From Multivorans sp965116445 (GTDB lineage Bacteria > Acidobacteriota > Thermoanaerobaculia > Multivoradales > Multivoraceae): a stretch of 64,000 bases of DNA. Of this stretch, positions 7,505-15,157 are shown piece after piece. The notes below the pieces were generated by a model. The model ran no database searches and was not told the origin of the DNA. It worked only from the letters and a program-made list of their open reading frames with translations. Every line of letters starts with the position of its first letter. Within the stretch, counting starts at the first letter, position 1. Where the stretch lies: positions 4,278,001-4,342,000 of the forward strand of contig OZ220688.1 of the NCBI GenBank assembly GCA_965116445.1. The letters are read 5' to 3'. The translations under genes and the position numbers were made by a program.

Positions 7505-8722
7505 GTGACGGCGTCCGGCGTTTCCGTCCGCTTCGACGACGTCTTCAAGGCGTTCGACGACACGGTCGTGCTCGCGGGCGTCTCGGTGACCGTCGAGCCG
7601 GGCGAGATCTTCGCCCTGCTTGGGCCGAGCGGCAGCGGCAAGACGACGATGCTGCGGCTGCTGGCGGGCTTCGAGCAGCTCGACCGCGGCCGGCTGTTCA
7701 TTGCGGACGAGTCGGTGGAGCATCTGCCGCCCGCACGCCGCGGCGTCGGCATGCTGTTCCAGAGCTACGCGCTCTTTCCGCATCTGAGCGTGGCGGAGAA
7801 CGTGGCCTTCGGGCTGAACGTCCGGGGCGGCGGACAGGCCGGGATCGATTCGCGGGTGGCCGAGATGCTCGACCTCGTGCGCCTGCCCGGGTTCGAATCT
7901 CGCCGGATCGCGGAACTCTCGGGCGGCCAGCAGCAGCGGGTCGCTCTGGCCCGCGCGCTGGCGCCGCGGCCGCGGGTGCTCCTGCTCGACGAGCCGCTCT
8001 CGAACCTCGACCCGGCGCTGCGCGAGGACACCCGCGCCGACCTTCGCCGCGCGGTGAAGCAGACCGGGATCACGACCGTCCTCGTCACGCACGAGCAGGA
8101 GGAAGCGTTCGAGCTCGGCGAGCGCATCGGCGTCCTGAACGACGGCCGACTGGAGCAGGTCGCCGGTCCGGCCGGGCTCTACCGGGATCCGGCCTCGCGG
8201 TTCGTCGCCACCTTCGTCGGCCGCTGCTCCGTGCTGCCGGGCGTCGTGCGGGAGCGGACCGGCGACGGTGCGCTCGACGTCCGGATCGAGTCGCCGCCGG
8301 CCATTCCGGGCGTTGGGGAGGAACGGCCCACGGGCGACGCGCCCGGCGGCCGAGTCGAACCTGGCGCCGCCGGCGAGGCCTGGCGCTGCCGGGGCGGGGA
8401 CGGCGTCGAGGCGGGCGCCGCGGTCCACGTCTGCGTCCGGCCGGAGTCCCTGGAGCTGCTGCCGGGACCGGGCCGTGGTCTGCGCGGCGAGATCGAGGCG
8501 GAGCGCTACACCGGCAGCAACAGCTTCTACACCGTGCGGTTGACGCGGGCGCTGGGCGACGGGGCGCCCCGGTCCGGGCGGCCGTCGACGGCGACCGTCG
8601 AGGTGGCGATGCCCGGCGCCGCGACCGGGCTGACCGGCGCCTGCTCGGTCCGGCTGCGGTCTGGCGAGCCGCCGCCGAGCGCCTTCCCCGCCGAGCGGGG
8701 CGGGGTCGAGCATGCGGGCTAG
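7505..8722 (+). CDS. ABC importer ATP-binding protein (FbpC/PotA type)
   Basis: 405 residues, GTG start 16 bp after the binding protein gene. All nucleotide-binding motifs are present: Walker A GPSGSGKTT (40-48), Q-loop Gln86, signature LSGGQ (138-142), Walker B LLLDEP (159-164) and switch His196. The C-terminal 150 residues form a TOBE-like regulatory region (VHVCVRPESLELLPG) interrupted by a Gly/Ala/Pro-rich insert around 255-305. It powers the importer encoded by the two flanking genes. Confidence 0.88.
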   Translation: MTASGVSVRFDDVFKAFDDTVVLAGVSVTVEPGEIFALLGPSGSGKTTMLRLLAGFEQLDRGRLFIADESVEHLPPARRGVGMLFQSYALFPHLSVAENVAFGLNVRGGGQAGIDSRVAEMLDLVRLPGFESRRIAELSGGQQQRVALARALAPRPRVLLLDEPLSNLDPALREDTRADLRRAVKQTGITTVLVTHEQEEAFELGERIGVLNDGRLEQVAGPAGLYRDPASRFVATFVGRCSVLPGVVRERTGDGALDVRIESPPAIPGVGEERPTGDAPGGRVEPGAAGEAWRCRGGDGVEAGAAVHVCVRPESLELLPGPGRGLRGEIEAERYTGSNSFYTVRLTRALGDGAPRSGRPSTATVEVAMPGAATGLTGACSVRLRSGEPPPSAFPAERGGVEHAG

Positions 8723-8787
8723 GCCCGCATGGCGCACCGAGGTCCGTAACCAGCGGATCCGCGGCCGCGGCAGGAGATCGATGAACC

Positions 8788-10467
8788 ATGGGGGCTAGGC
8801 CTCGCACTCCGCAGCTTCGGACCCTGATGCCGTGGCTCGTGCTGGCGTTCCTCGTCTGGCTCGTCGGCTATCCGCTGCTCGTCGTCGCGGCGGAGGCGTT
8901 CGGCATCGGCGGTCCGGACGCCGACGGTCCGACGACGGAGGCGTTCCGGGCCTTCTTCACGCGCGCCGACGAGTGGAGGGCGATGTGGCGGACGCTGTGG
9001 ATCTCGGTCCTGTCGACGCTGGCCGCGGCCGCGATCGGCGTGCCGCTCGGGTTCCTGTTCGAGCGCAACGAGATCCCGGGCCGGCGCCTGCTCGGCGCCC
9101 TGGTTGCGCTGCCGGTGGCGCTGCCGCCGCTGGTCGGCGTGATCGCCTTCCTGTTTCTTTACGGCGAGAGCGGTTTTGCGGCGCGGGGGCTGCAGACCCT
9201 GGGTCTCGACGTGTCGTGGCGGCTCACCGGGGCCTGGGCGATCCTGCTGGTCCACGCGTACTCCATGTACGTCTACTTCTACCTGTTCACGCGGGCGGGA
9301 CTCTCGGGGCAGGACGGAGCGGCGATCGAGGCCGCCCAGAGTCTGGGCGCGAGCCGGTCGCAGATCCTCTTCCGGGTGACCCTGCCGCGGCTGCGACCGG
9401 CGCTGGCCGGGGCCACGCTGCTCACGTTCATGACGTCGCTCGGCTCGTTCTCGGCGCCCTACATCTTCGGCGGCGGGTTTCGGGTGATGACGACCCAGAT
9501 CGTCGCTTCGAAGCTGAACGGCGAGCTGCGGATGGCGTACGTCGAAACGACGATGCTGGCGTTGCTCGCCTTCGGCTCGCTGTTGCTGCTGCGCCGGATC
9601 GATCCAGGCCTGGACCTGGCGTCGGGAGCTCGGGGCACGCCGCCGGCGCGCAGGCGGTTGCAGAGCCGAGGCGGCCGGATAGCGGCGGCGGCGGGCGGTT
9701 GGGTGCTGGCGGGCGTGCTGCTGCTGCCCCACGCGACGCTGATCGTGATGTCGCTCGTGCCCCCGAACACATGGACCGTGGAGGCGTTCCCGCCGGTGCT
9801 CGGCCTCGTGAACTACGGCGATCTCCTGTCGTCGACGGAGCGGTTGCGGCCGGCACTCAACTCCCTGTGGATGGCCGCCGCCGCGACCTTGGCGGCGGTC
9901 GTCGTGGGCGTCGCCGCTGCACGATTGTCGCTCCGTCGCGGCGGTCTGCCCGGCCGGGCTCTCGAGGCGATGATGACCCTGCCCTGGGCGATACCCGGCA
10001 CCGTGTTCGCTCTCGCGCTGGCGGCCGCGATGAGCGTGAACGCACCCTGGGTCGGCCGGTTCGTGCTGGTGGGGACGCTCTGGATCCTGCCCCTGGCCTA
10101 CGTGGTCCGCTCGCTGCCGCTGACCGGCCGGTCGATCTTCGCCGGGATGCGCCAGCTCGACCCGCGACTGGAGGAGGCGGCGGCGAGTCTCGGCGCCGGC
10201 GCGCTCAGGACGGTGCTCCAGGTCGTCCTGCCGCTGCTGCGGCCGGCGGTGATTGCCGGCGCGGGCCTCGCCTTCATCACGATGCTGGGCGACTTCGTGA
10301 CCTCGATCGTGCTCTATACCTACGACACGCGGCCGATTTCGATCGAGATCCAGTCCAGCCTTCGGATCCAGGAGACGGGGATCGCCGCCGCGTACGGGGT
10401 GCTCCTCATGCTGCTGAGCGCTGCCGCCTTCATCGCCTGGGACGACCGCGCCGGGGGCCGGCTCTGA
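8788..10467 (+). CDS. ABC importer permease, two fused transmembrane halves (FbpB type)
   Basis: 559 residues with about 12 membrane spans arranged as two repeats. Each half carries an EAA loop that docks the ATPase: EAAQSLGASRSQILFRVTLP in the first and EEAAASLGAGALRTVLQVVLP in the second. This double-permease design is typical of FbpB/ThiP-like systems, which use a single permease chain with an ATPase dimer. It follows the ATPase gene by 65 bp. Confidence 0.88.
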   Translation: MGARPRTPQLRTLMPWLVLAFLVWLVGYPLLVVAAEAFGIGGPDADGPTTEAFRAFFTRADEWRAMWRTLWISVLSTLAAAAIGVPLGFLFERNEIPGRRLLGALVALPVALPPLVGVIAFLFLYGESGFAARGLQTLGLDVSWRLTGAWAILLVHAYSMYVYFYLFTRAGLSGQDGAAIEAAQSLGASRSQILFRVTLPRLRPALAGATLLTFMTSLGSFSAPYIFGGGFRVMTTQIVASKLNGELRMAYVETTMLALLAFGSLLLLRRIDPGLDLASGARGTPPARRRLQSRGGRIAAAAGGWVLAGVLLLPHATLIVMSLVPPNTWTVEAFPPVLGLVNYGDLLSSTERLRPALNSLWMAAAATLAAVVVGVAAARLSLRRGGLPGRALEAMMTLPWAIPGTVFALALAAAMSVNAPWVGRFVLVGTLWILPLAYVVRSLPLTGRSIFAGMRQLDPRLEEAAASLGAGALRTVLQVVLPLLRPAVIAGAGLAFITMLGDFVTSIVLYTYDTRPISIEIQSSLRIQETGIAAAYGVLLMLLSAAAFIAWDDRAGGRL

Positions 10468-10514
10468 GCCGTCTGATGTCGAGCGGATAGTCCGGTGTCG
10501 CGCTTGATCCACGA

Positions 10515-11738
10515 TTGCCCGGGACGACCGCACGGGCGCCCGCCTCTGAGGCGCCGCAGTTGATCCGCCATCGCCTGGCGGCGCTCATGGTGGTCGCCTT
10601 CGTCAGCACGCTGGGCGAGTTCCTGGTCGTGGCTCTGCTCCCGTTCTACGCCGAGCGCTACGGCGCGACGCCGCTTCAAGTCGGGGTCCTGGTGTCCGCC
10701 TTCGCCCTGGCGGCGATGGCGAGCGCGCCCCTCTGGGGCCGGCTCGCCGATCGGAGAGGCCGCCGGCCGGCGCTGCTTCTCGGCCTGATCGTGTCGGCTG
10801 CCGGTTACCTGCTCTTCGGCGTGGCGCAGTCGCTCGAGCTGCTGCTCGTCGGCCGCCTGGTGCAGGGAGCGGGCGGCGGCACGGTGCCGGTCGTGTTCGC
10901 CTACATCGCGGACTCGGTGACCGGCGAGCGGCGCGCCGAGGGCATCGGCTGGGTGACGGCGGTCACGAGTTCCGCGGCGATGATCGGCCCGGCAGTGGGA
11001 AGTCTCGCGGCCCGGCTTCATCCGGCCGGGGCCGGCGCCGTGGCCGCGGCGTTCAGCCTGGCGGCCGCGGCGTTTGCGCTCGCCTGGTTGCCGGAGTCGC
11101 GGCCGGGCCGGGCCGGCGGGGAAGCCGAGAAGACCCGCTACTCGATCCTCGGCGCGGTCGGTCGCGTGGCGGTCCAGCCGCTGCGTCCGCTGAATCTGCT
11201 GATCTGGATCTACGCCGCCGGACAGATCGGCATGGCGGGAATGACGGCGATCATCGGCCTCTATCTTGGACGTCGGTTCGGGGTGGACGAGTCGAACATC
11301 GGGCTGTTCTTCTTCTACCTGGGCGGGCTGTCCATCGCGTTTCGCGTGCTCGTTCTGGGATGGGCGGTCCGGCGCTACGGCGAGCTGAACGTCCTGCGCG
11401 TCGGCGCCGTGAGCTTCGGCGTCGGCCTGGTCGCGATTCCGTTCGCCACCGGCATCTGGATGCTCGGCGCGGCCGTGTTCTTCGTCCCCCTGGGCACCTC
11501 GCTGCTCTTCCCCTGCACGACGTCCCAGGTTTCGAAGCGCGCCCCCGGAAGCGATGTCGTCGGCCAAGTGCTCGGCGTGCAGCAGGCGTACGGCAACGCC
11601 AGCAAGATCGCGGCGCCGCTGGTCGCGACCTGGATGTTCCAGGCGCTGTCGCCGGAGGCGCCGTTCGTCGCGATTGGGGTGGTGCTCATCGTGGCGGCGG
11701 CGATGTCCGCGCGGTTGCCTGCGGCACCGGCCCGCTAG
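10515..11738 (+). CDS. Major facilitator superfamily transporter
   Basis: 407 residues with about 12 spans. The cytoplasmic loop 2-3 motif is clear (GRLADRRGRRPALL), and a second half repeats the pattern with VLGWAVRRYGELNVL. This resembles the multidrug/tetracycline-type drug:proton antiporters, but I cannot name a substrate. The start used is TTG at 10515, 47 bp after the permease gene; a later start at residue 20-25 is possible because the first 18 residues look non-conserved. It may be part of the iron-transport transcript but need not be functionally linked. Confidence 0.8.
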   Translation: MPGTTARAPASEAPQLIRHRLAALMVVAFVSTLGEFLVVALLPFYAERYGATPLQVGVLVSAFALAAMASAPLWGRLADRRGRRPALLLGLIVSAAGYLLFGVAQSLELLLVGRLVQGAGGGTVPVVFAYIADSVTGERRAEGIGWVTAVTSSAAMIGPAVGSLAARLHPAGAGAVAAAFSLAAAAFALAWLPESRPGRAGGEAEKTRYSILGAVGRVAVQPLRPLNLLIWIYAAGQIGMAGMTAIIGLYLGRRFGVDESNIGLFFFYLGGLSIAFRVLVLGWAVRRYGELNVLRVGAVSFGVGLVAIPFATGIWMLGAAVFFVPLGTSLLFPCTTSQVSKRAPGSDVVGQVLGVQQAYGNASKIAAPLVATWMFQALSPEAPFVAIGVVLIVAAAMSARLPAAPAR

Positions 11739-11786
11739 CGCCCCGAAACGCCTCGCAAGTTCGGTGTTTCGGCCCATCCCGTCCTC

Positions 11787-11843
11787 GCCTAGGGGCTTGC
11801 GCCTTGACTCACACGTAGCGTTCTGCGGCGCAAGCCCCTAGGC
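11787..11843. repeat. 17-bp perfect inverted repeat with 23-nt loop upstream of the sterol reductase gene
   Basis: GCCTAGGGGCTTGCGCC at 11787-11803 pairs perfectly with 11827-11843. The 23-nt loop begins TTGACT, which resembles a -35 element. The right arm ends 24 bp before the ATG of the sterol reductase-like gene, with the ribosome site AGGGAGG in between. It could be a terminator for the MFS gene (no T-run), an mRNA leader hairpin or a mobile-element footprint. Confidence 0.7.
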
Positions 11844-11867
11844 TTCCCGGCACAGGGAGGTACAGGC

Positions 11868-12956
11868 ATGCCGGACTTTTCGTTGTCCACGCTGTCGGGC
11901 AGCACGCTGCTGGAGGCGGCGGGGATGCTGCTGCTGTTCATCGGCTTTCTCTTCGTGGGTTCGATCGTCCTGCCGGGGCGGCGGGTCGCCGGGCCGGAGC
12001 TGGAAGGGGAGACGCGCGTCTACAAGCTGAACGGCCTCGTGCTGTTCCTGGTCACCGTGATCCTGGGAGTCGTCGCCCATGTCTCCGGCTGGTTCTCCTT
12101 CTCGGTGCTCCACACGCACTTCGCCGCGTTGTTCGTCATGGCGAACGTGTTCGCCCTCGCTGTCGCGGCCTGGCTCTATCTCCGGGGAGCACGGCCGCGG
12201 AGTGCCTCGGCGGGAGATCGTCGGAGCTTCCTGATGGGCTCGGAGCTCAACCCGACCTGCTGTGGGGTGGACCTGAAGATGTTCAGCTACCGGCCCTCGC
12301 TGATCGGCTTGGCGGTGTTCAACCTGTCGTTCGCCGCCGTCCAGCACGAGATCTACGGCGAGGTGACGCTGGCGATGGCGATCTACCAGGCGATCACCTT
12401 CGTGTACGTGTTCAACTACTTCCAGTTCGAGTACGGAATGGTCCACACCTGGGACATCATTGCCGAGCGTTTCGGCTTGGGGCTGGTCTGGGGCGACTAC
12501 GTCCTGGTGCCGTTCTTCTACTGCCTTTCCGGGTGGTGGCTGGTCCACGCGCCGGACACTCTGCCGCCGGTCGCGGCGGTCGGAGTCGTTCTGCTCGCCG
12601 CCTTCGGCTTCTGGCTCTTCCGCGGCGCGAACGAGCAGAAGCACCGCTTCAAGCAGGATCCGAACGTGAAGATCTGGGGCCGCCCCGCCGAAACCCTGGA
12701 CGGACGTTTGCTGGTGTCCGGGTTCTGGGGCAAGGGGCGACACCTCAACTACACCGGCGAGATCTGCGTGTACTTCGCGTTCACCCTGACCACGGGCTTC
12801 GTGTCCTGGGCGCCCTTCCTGGTCCCGGCGTGGCTGGTCGGGCTGCTGGTGCACCGTTCCCGGCGCGACGATCGGCGCTGCCGCGCGAAGTACGGCGAAC
12901 TCTGGGAGCGCTACACGAAGCGGGTGCGGTACTCGGTGCTGCCGTTTGTTCCGTAG
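11868..12956 (+). CDS. ERG4/ERG24-family sterol (C14/C7) reductase-like membrane protein
   Basis: 362 residues with roughly nine membrane spans. Family landmarks in order: LNPTCCGVDLKMFSYRPSLIGL (compare the NPR-x-DFK-x-F-x-ELRPGL region of eukaryotic sterol reductases), a TWDIIAERFGLGLVWGDYV loop, GRHLNYTGEI (the R-H-x-N-Y-x-G NADPH-site region) and a C-terminus DRRCRAKYGELWERYTKRVRYSVLPFVP. The family reduces sterol C14 or C7 double bonds with NADPH. The start has a strong AGGGAGG site. No other sterol gene is visible in the window, so the true substrate, sterol or another polycyclic or unsaturated lipid, is unknown. Confidence 0.82.
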   Translation: MPDFSLSTLSGSTLLEAAGMLLLFIGFLFVGSIVLPGRRVAGPELEGETRVYKLNGLVLFLVTVILGVVAHVSGWFSFSVLHTHFAALFVMANVFALAVAAWLYLRGARPRSASAGDRRSFLMGSELNPTCCGVDLKMFSYRPSLIGLAVFNLSFAAVQHEIYGEVTLAMAIYQAITFVYVFNYFQFEYGMVHTWDIIAERFGLGLVWGDYVLVPFFYCLSGWWLVHAPDTLPPVAAVGVVLLAAFGFWLFRGANEQKHRFKQDPNVKIWGRPAETLDGRLLVSGFWGKGRHLNYTGEICVYFAFTLTTGFVSWAPFLVPAWLVGLLVHRSRRDDRRCRAKYGELWERYTKRVRYSVLPFVP

Positions 12957-12976
12957 GGAGTGTGGGCTGGACGCAA

Positions 12977-13004
12977 GAAGGGCGCGGCTTTCGCCGCGCC
13001 CTTC
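12977..13004. terminator. Hairpin between the sterol reductase gene and tRNA-fMet
   Basis: A 12-bp perfect stem (GAAGGGCGCGGC, 12977-12988; partner 12993-13004) with loop TTTC. It stands in the convergent gap, 20 bp after the sterol reductase stop and 8 bp from the tRNA 3' end, so it could end transcription from either side. It lacks a clear U-run. Confidence 0.6.
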
Positions 13005-13011
13005 GAAGACT

Positions 13012-13088
<77 letters not shown>

Positions 13089-13100
13089 TCAGGACGGAAA

Positions 13101-13129
13101 ATCGTGGCATAGCGCGGGTGAGGTGTCAA
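13101..13129 (-). promoter_or_regulatory. Sigma-70-type promoter of tRNA-fMet
   Basis: On the minus strand a perfect TTGACA (-35, 13129-13124) is followed after 17 bp by CACGAT (-10, 13106-13101). Transcription would start around 13094, a few bases before the tRNA 5' end at 13088. The -10 is weak, but the exact -35 and spacing make this convincing. Confidence 0.6.
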
Positions 13130-13224
13130 CCCGTCGTGCTGTCCAGCGTGAAGTGAGCGTGAACGGGGAGGGTGAATCCAGCGAGAAGTGAGCGTGAGCG
13201 GTTGGGATCGGGGATCATCGGAGG

Positions 13225-14496
13225 ATGATTTTGACTCTCCAGACCCACGGACATCAGACACTTGAGGAGGTTCGCCGTTTCCTGTCGGGCAGCGAGGCGG
13301 TTGACTTCGTTCTTTCCGACCGCGTGTCGGCCTACTCGTTCATCCTCGAGACGCTGGTCAAGTTCCGCTACCGCGCGCTGCCGCGACGCGACAAAGGCTC
13401 GATCCGGGCATACCTGATGAAGATGACCGGCAAGTCGGAGTCGCAGGTGACGCGGCTGATCCGGCAGTACCTGGACACAGGCCGCATCCGGGACCGCCGG
13501 GGCGCGCAGGCTCATGCCTTCCGCCGGCGGTACACGAAAGCCGACATCGGCCTTCTGGCCGAGGTCGACGAGGCGCTGGGCCAACTGTGCGGGCACGCCA
13601 CCCGCGCGGTGATGCGGCGGATGCACGAGGAGTACGGCGACGAGCGTTTCGAGCGTCTGGCCGGGGTGTCGAACGGGCAGTTCTACAACCTGCGCAAGTC
13701 GACGACCTACCGGCGCCGCCGCACCACCTTCCGGGAGACCCGAGCCACCGCGGTTTCGATCGGCGAGCGCCGAAAGCCCAGGCCGAAGGGTCGGCCGGGC
13801 TTCCTGCGCGTCGACACGGTGCACCAGGGGGACCGGGACGGCGAGAAAGGCGTGTACCACGTCAACCTCGTGGACGAGGTGACGCAGTGGGAGCATGTGG
13901 CGACGGTGCGCGCCATCTCGAAGCGTTGCCTCGTGCCCGTGCTGGAGGAGCTCATCAAGGCTTGTCCCTTCAACGTGCTGGGCTTCCACGCCGACAACGG
14001 CTCGGAGTACATCAACCACAAGGTGGTCGAGATGCTGAAGAAGCTCCACGTCCCGGACTTCACGAAGTCGCGCCCCCGCCGCAGCAACGACAACGCCCTG
14101 GTCGAGAGCAAGAACGGCAACGTGATCCGCCGCTGCTTTGGCTACGGGCACATCCCCAAGCTCTTCGCCCGGGAAGTCAACGCCTTCGCCCGCGACACGC
14201 TCTCGCCCTTCCTCAACTTCCACCGTCCCTGCCTGTTCCCGACCGAAGTCACGGACCGCAAGGGCAAGGCCAGGAAGCGCTACCGCTACGAGGATGTCGC
14301 GACCCCGTTCGAGAAGCTCCGGTCCCTGCCGAACGTCGAGCGGCACCTCAAGCCCGGCGTCACCATCACCGCTCTCGAAGGCCAGGCCGCGGCCATCAGC
14401 GATCTCGACGCCGCTGTCGCTCTGAAGCGGGCTCGCGCCAGACTCTTTGAACTCATCGCCCGGGAGTCCGATCCGCGGCGACGCCGGCGCGCCTGA
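13225..14496 (+). CDS. DDE transposase with rve integrase core
   Basis: 423 residues. The N-terminal part (to about 90) looks like a helix-turn-helix DNA-binding region, followed by the catalytic core with RVDTVHQGD (Asp197), FHADNGSEYIN (Asp257) and ALVESKNG (Glu294), giving D-59-D-36-E spacing as in IS3/IS481-like enzymes. All three catalytic residues and the full length are present, so it looks intact. A 106-bp piece of a related gene is stranded at 45988-46093, showing that the family has been active here before. Confidence 0.88.
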   Translation: MILTLQTHGHQTLEEVRRFLSGSEAVDFVLSDRVSAYSFILETLVKFRYRALPRRDKGSIRAYLMKMTGKSESQVTRLIRQYLDTGRIRDRRGAQAHAFRRRYTKADIGLLAEVDEALGQLCGHATRAVMRRMHEEYGDERFERLAGVSNGQFYNLRKSTTYRRRRTTFRETRATAVSIGERRKPRPKGRPGFLRVDTVHQGDRDGEKGVYHVNLVDEVTQWEHVATVRAISKRCLVPVLEELIKACPFNVLGFHADNGSEYINHKVVEMLKKLHVPDFTKSRPRRSNDNALVESKNGNVIRRCFGYGHIPKLFAREVNAFARDTLSPFLNFHRPCLFPTEVTDRKGKARKRYRYEDVATPFEKLRSLPNVERHLKPGVTITALEGQAAAISDLDAAVALKRARARLFELIARESDPRRRRRA

Positions 14497-14600
14497 ACCG
14501 ACCGCGGCGACGATGCCACCGATCACCACAGCCGCCAACTCCATGACCGCGGCGCCGAGCCACGAGAACCAACCCCCCGTGCCGAGCGCGCTACCCTTGG

Positions 14601-14629
14601 GCGGCAGACGGTACGGAACCGTCTGCCGC
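14601..14629. terminator. 12-bp perfect hairpin upstream of ftsB
   Basis: GCGGCAGACGGT (14601-14612) pairs with 14618-14629 around the loop ACGGA. It lies in the 289-bp gap 14497-14785, which otherwise holds the right end of the insertion element and no convincing gene. No U-run follows, so terminator activity is unproven. Confidence 0.45.
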
Positions 14630-14785
14630 GTCCAGAAACCAACCCTGAACCGACCGGAATCGAAGCCTCTCTACCCCACCCGCCCCACGCTCATTTCAGG
14701 ATTGGAAAACACTCCCGTGACGGGTGGGATGGCGCCCCGTCCCCTGCGGGTCGATCCGGCTTCCAGGCCGCTCCTCGTATAGGCT

Positions 14786-15142
14786 TTGCCCGTGTCGGCG
14801 ACGCCTCCAGACCGGCTTGGGCGGCTGCGTGAGCGCATGGATCGTTGGCGCGAATGGACCCAGCGGTCGCTGTCGACGCTGATCGGTCTTGGGTTGATCC
14901 TGATTCTCCTGTTGCTCGCCAGGGCAGGCACCGAGAACTACGCGGAGCTTGCGGAGCTTGCGGAGCGGGAGGCGGAGCTCGAGTTTGAGCTCGAGGAGGC
15001 GGCGCTGCGGGTCGGCAGCCTGAGACGCACGCTCGTGCTGCTGCAGGACGATCCGGTGGTGCTGGAACGTCTGGCGCGCGAAGAGTTGGGCCTGGTGCGA
15101 CCGGGTGACACGGTCGTCGTCCTGCCGCGGACGGACGACTGA
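14786..15142 (+). CDS. ftsB: Septum formation initiator FtsB/DivIC-like
   Basis: 118 residues: a short basic cytoplasmic tail, one membrane span (about 31-46, LSTLIGLGLILILLLLARAG), then a coiled coil (ELAELAEREAELEFELEEAALRVGSLRRTL) and a C-terminus LEELGLVRPGDTVVVL-like (AREELGLVRPGDTVVVLP). The domain order, length and the -E-x-L-G-x-x-x-P-G-x- tail match FtsB/DivIC, which bridges FtsL and FtsQ in the divisome. Start is TTG 14786 or GTG 14792. It is separated from the main division cluster by mfd and two foldase genes. Confidence 0.82.
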   Translation: MPVSATPPDRLGRLRERMDRWREWTQRSLSTLIGLGLILILLLLARAGTENYAELAELAEREAELEFELEEAALRVGSLRRTLVLLQDDPVVLERLAREELGLVRPGDTVVVLPRTDD

Positions 15143-15157
15143 TCCAGCTCTGACCCG

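Larger units (their letters stand above)
13142..14700. mobile_element. Insertion element carrying a DDE transposase (ends tentative)
   Basis: The transposase at 13225-14496 is preceded by two 25-bp direct repeats (13142-13166 and 13177-13201, two mismatches) containing GAAGTGAGCGTGA. An inverted, imperfect copy (reverse complement of TGAAATGAGCGTG) lies at 14687-14699. These look like terminal and subterminal transposase-binding sites and suggest an element of about 1.56 kb. No target duplication could be identified, so the exact ends are uncertain. Confidence 0.5.

Noticed and set aside
6304..7752. Minus-strand frame opposite the iron-binding protein
   Set aside because: No motif and composition of a shadow; the plus-strand lipoprotein is clear.
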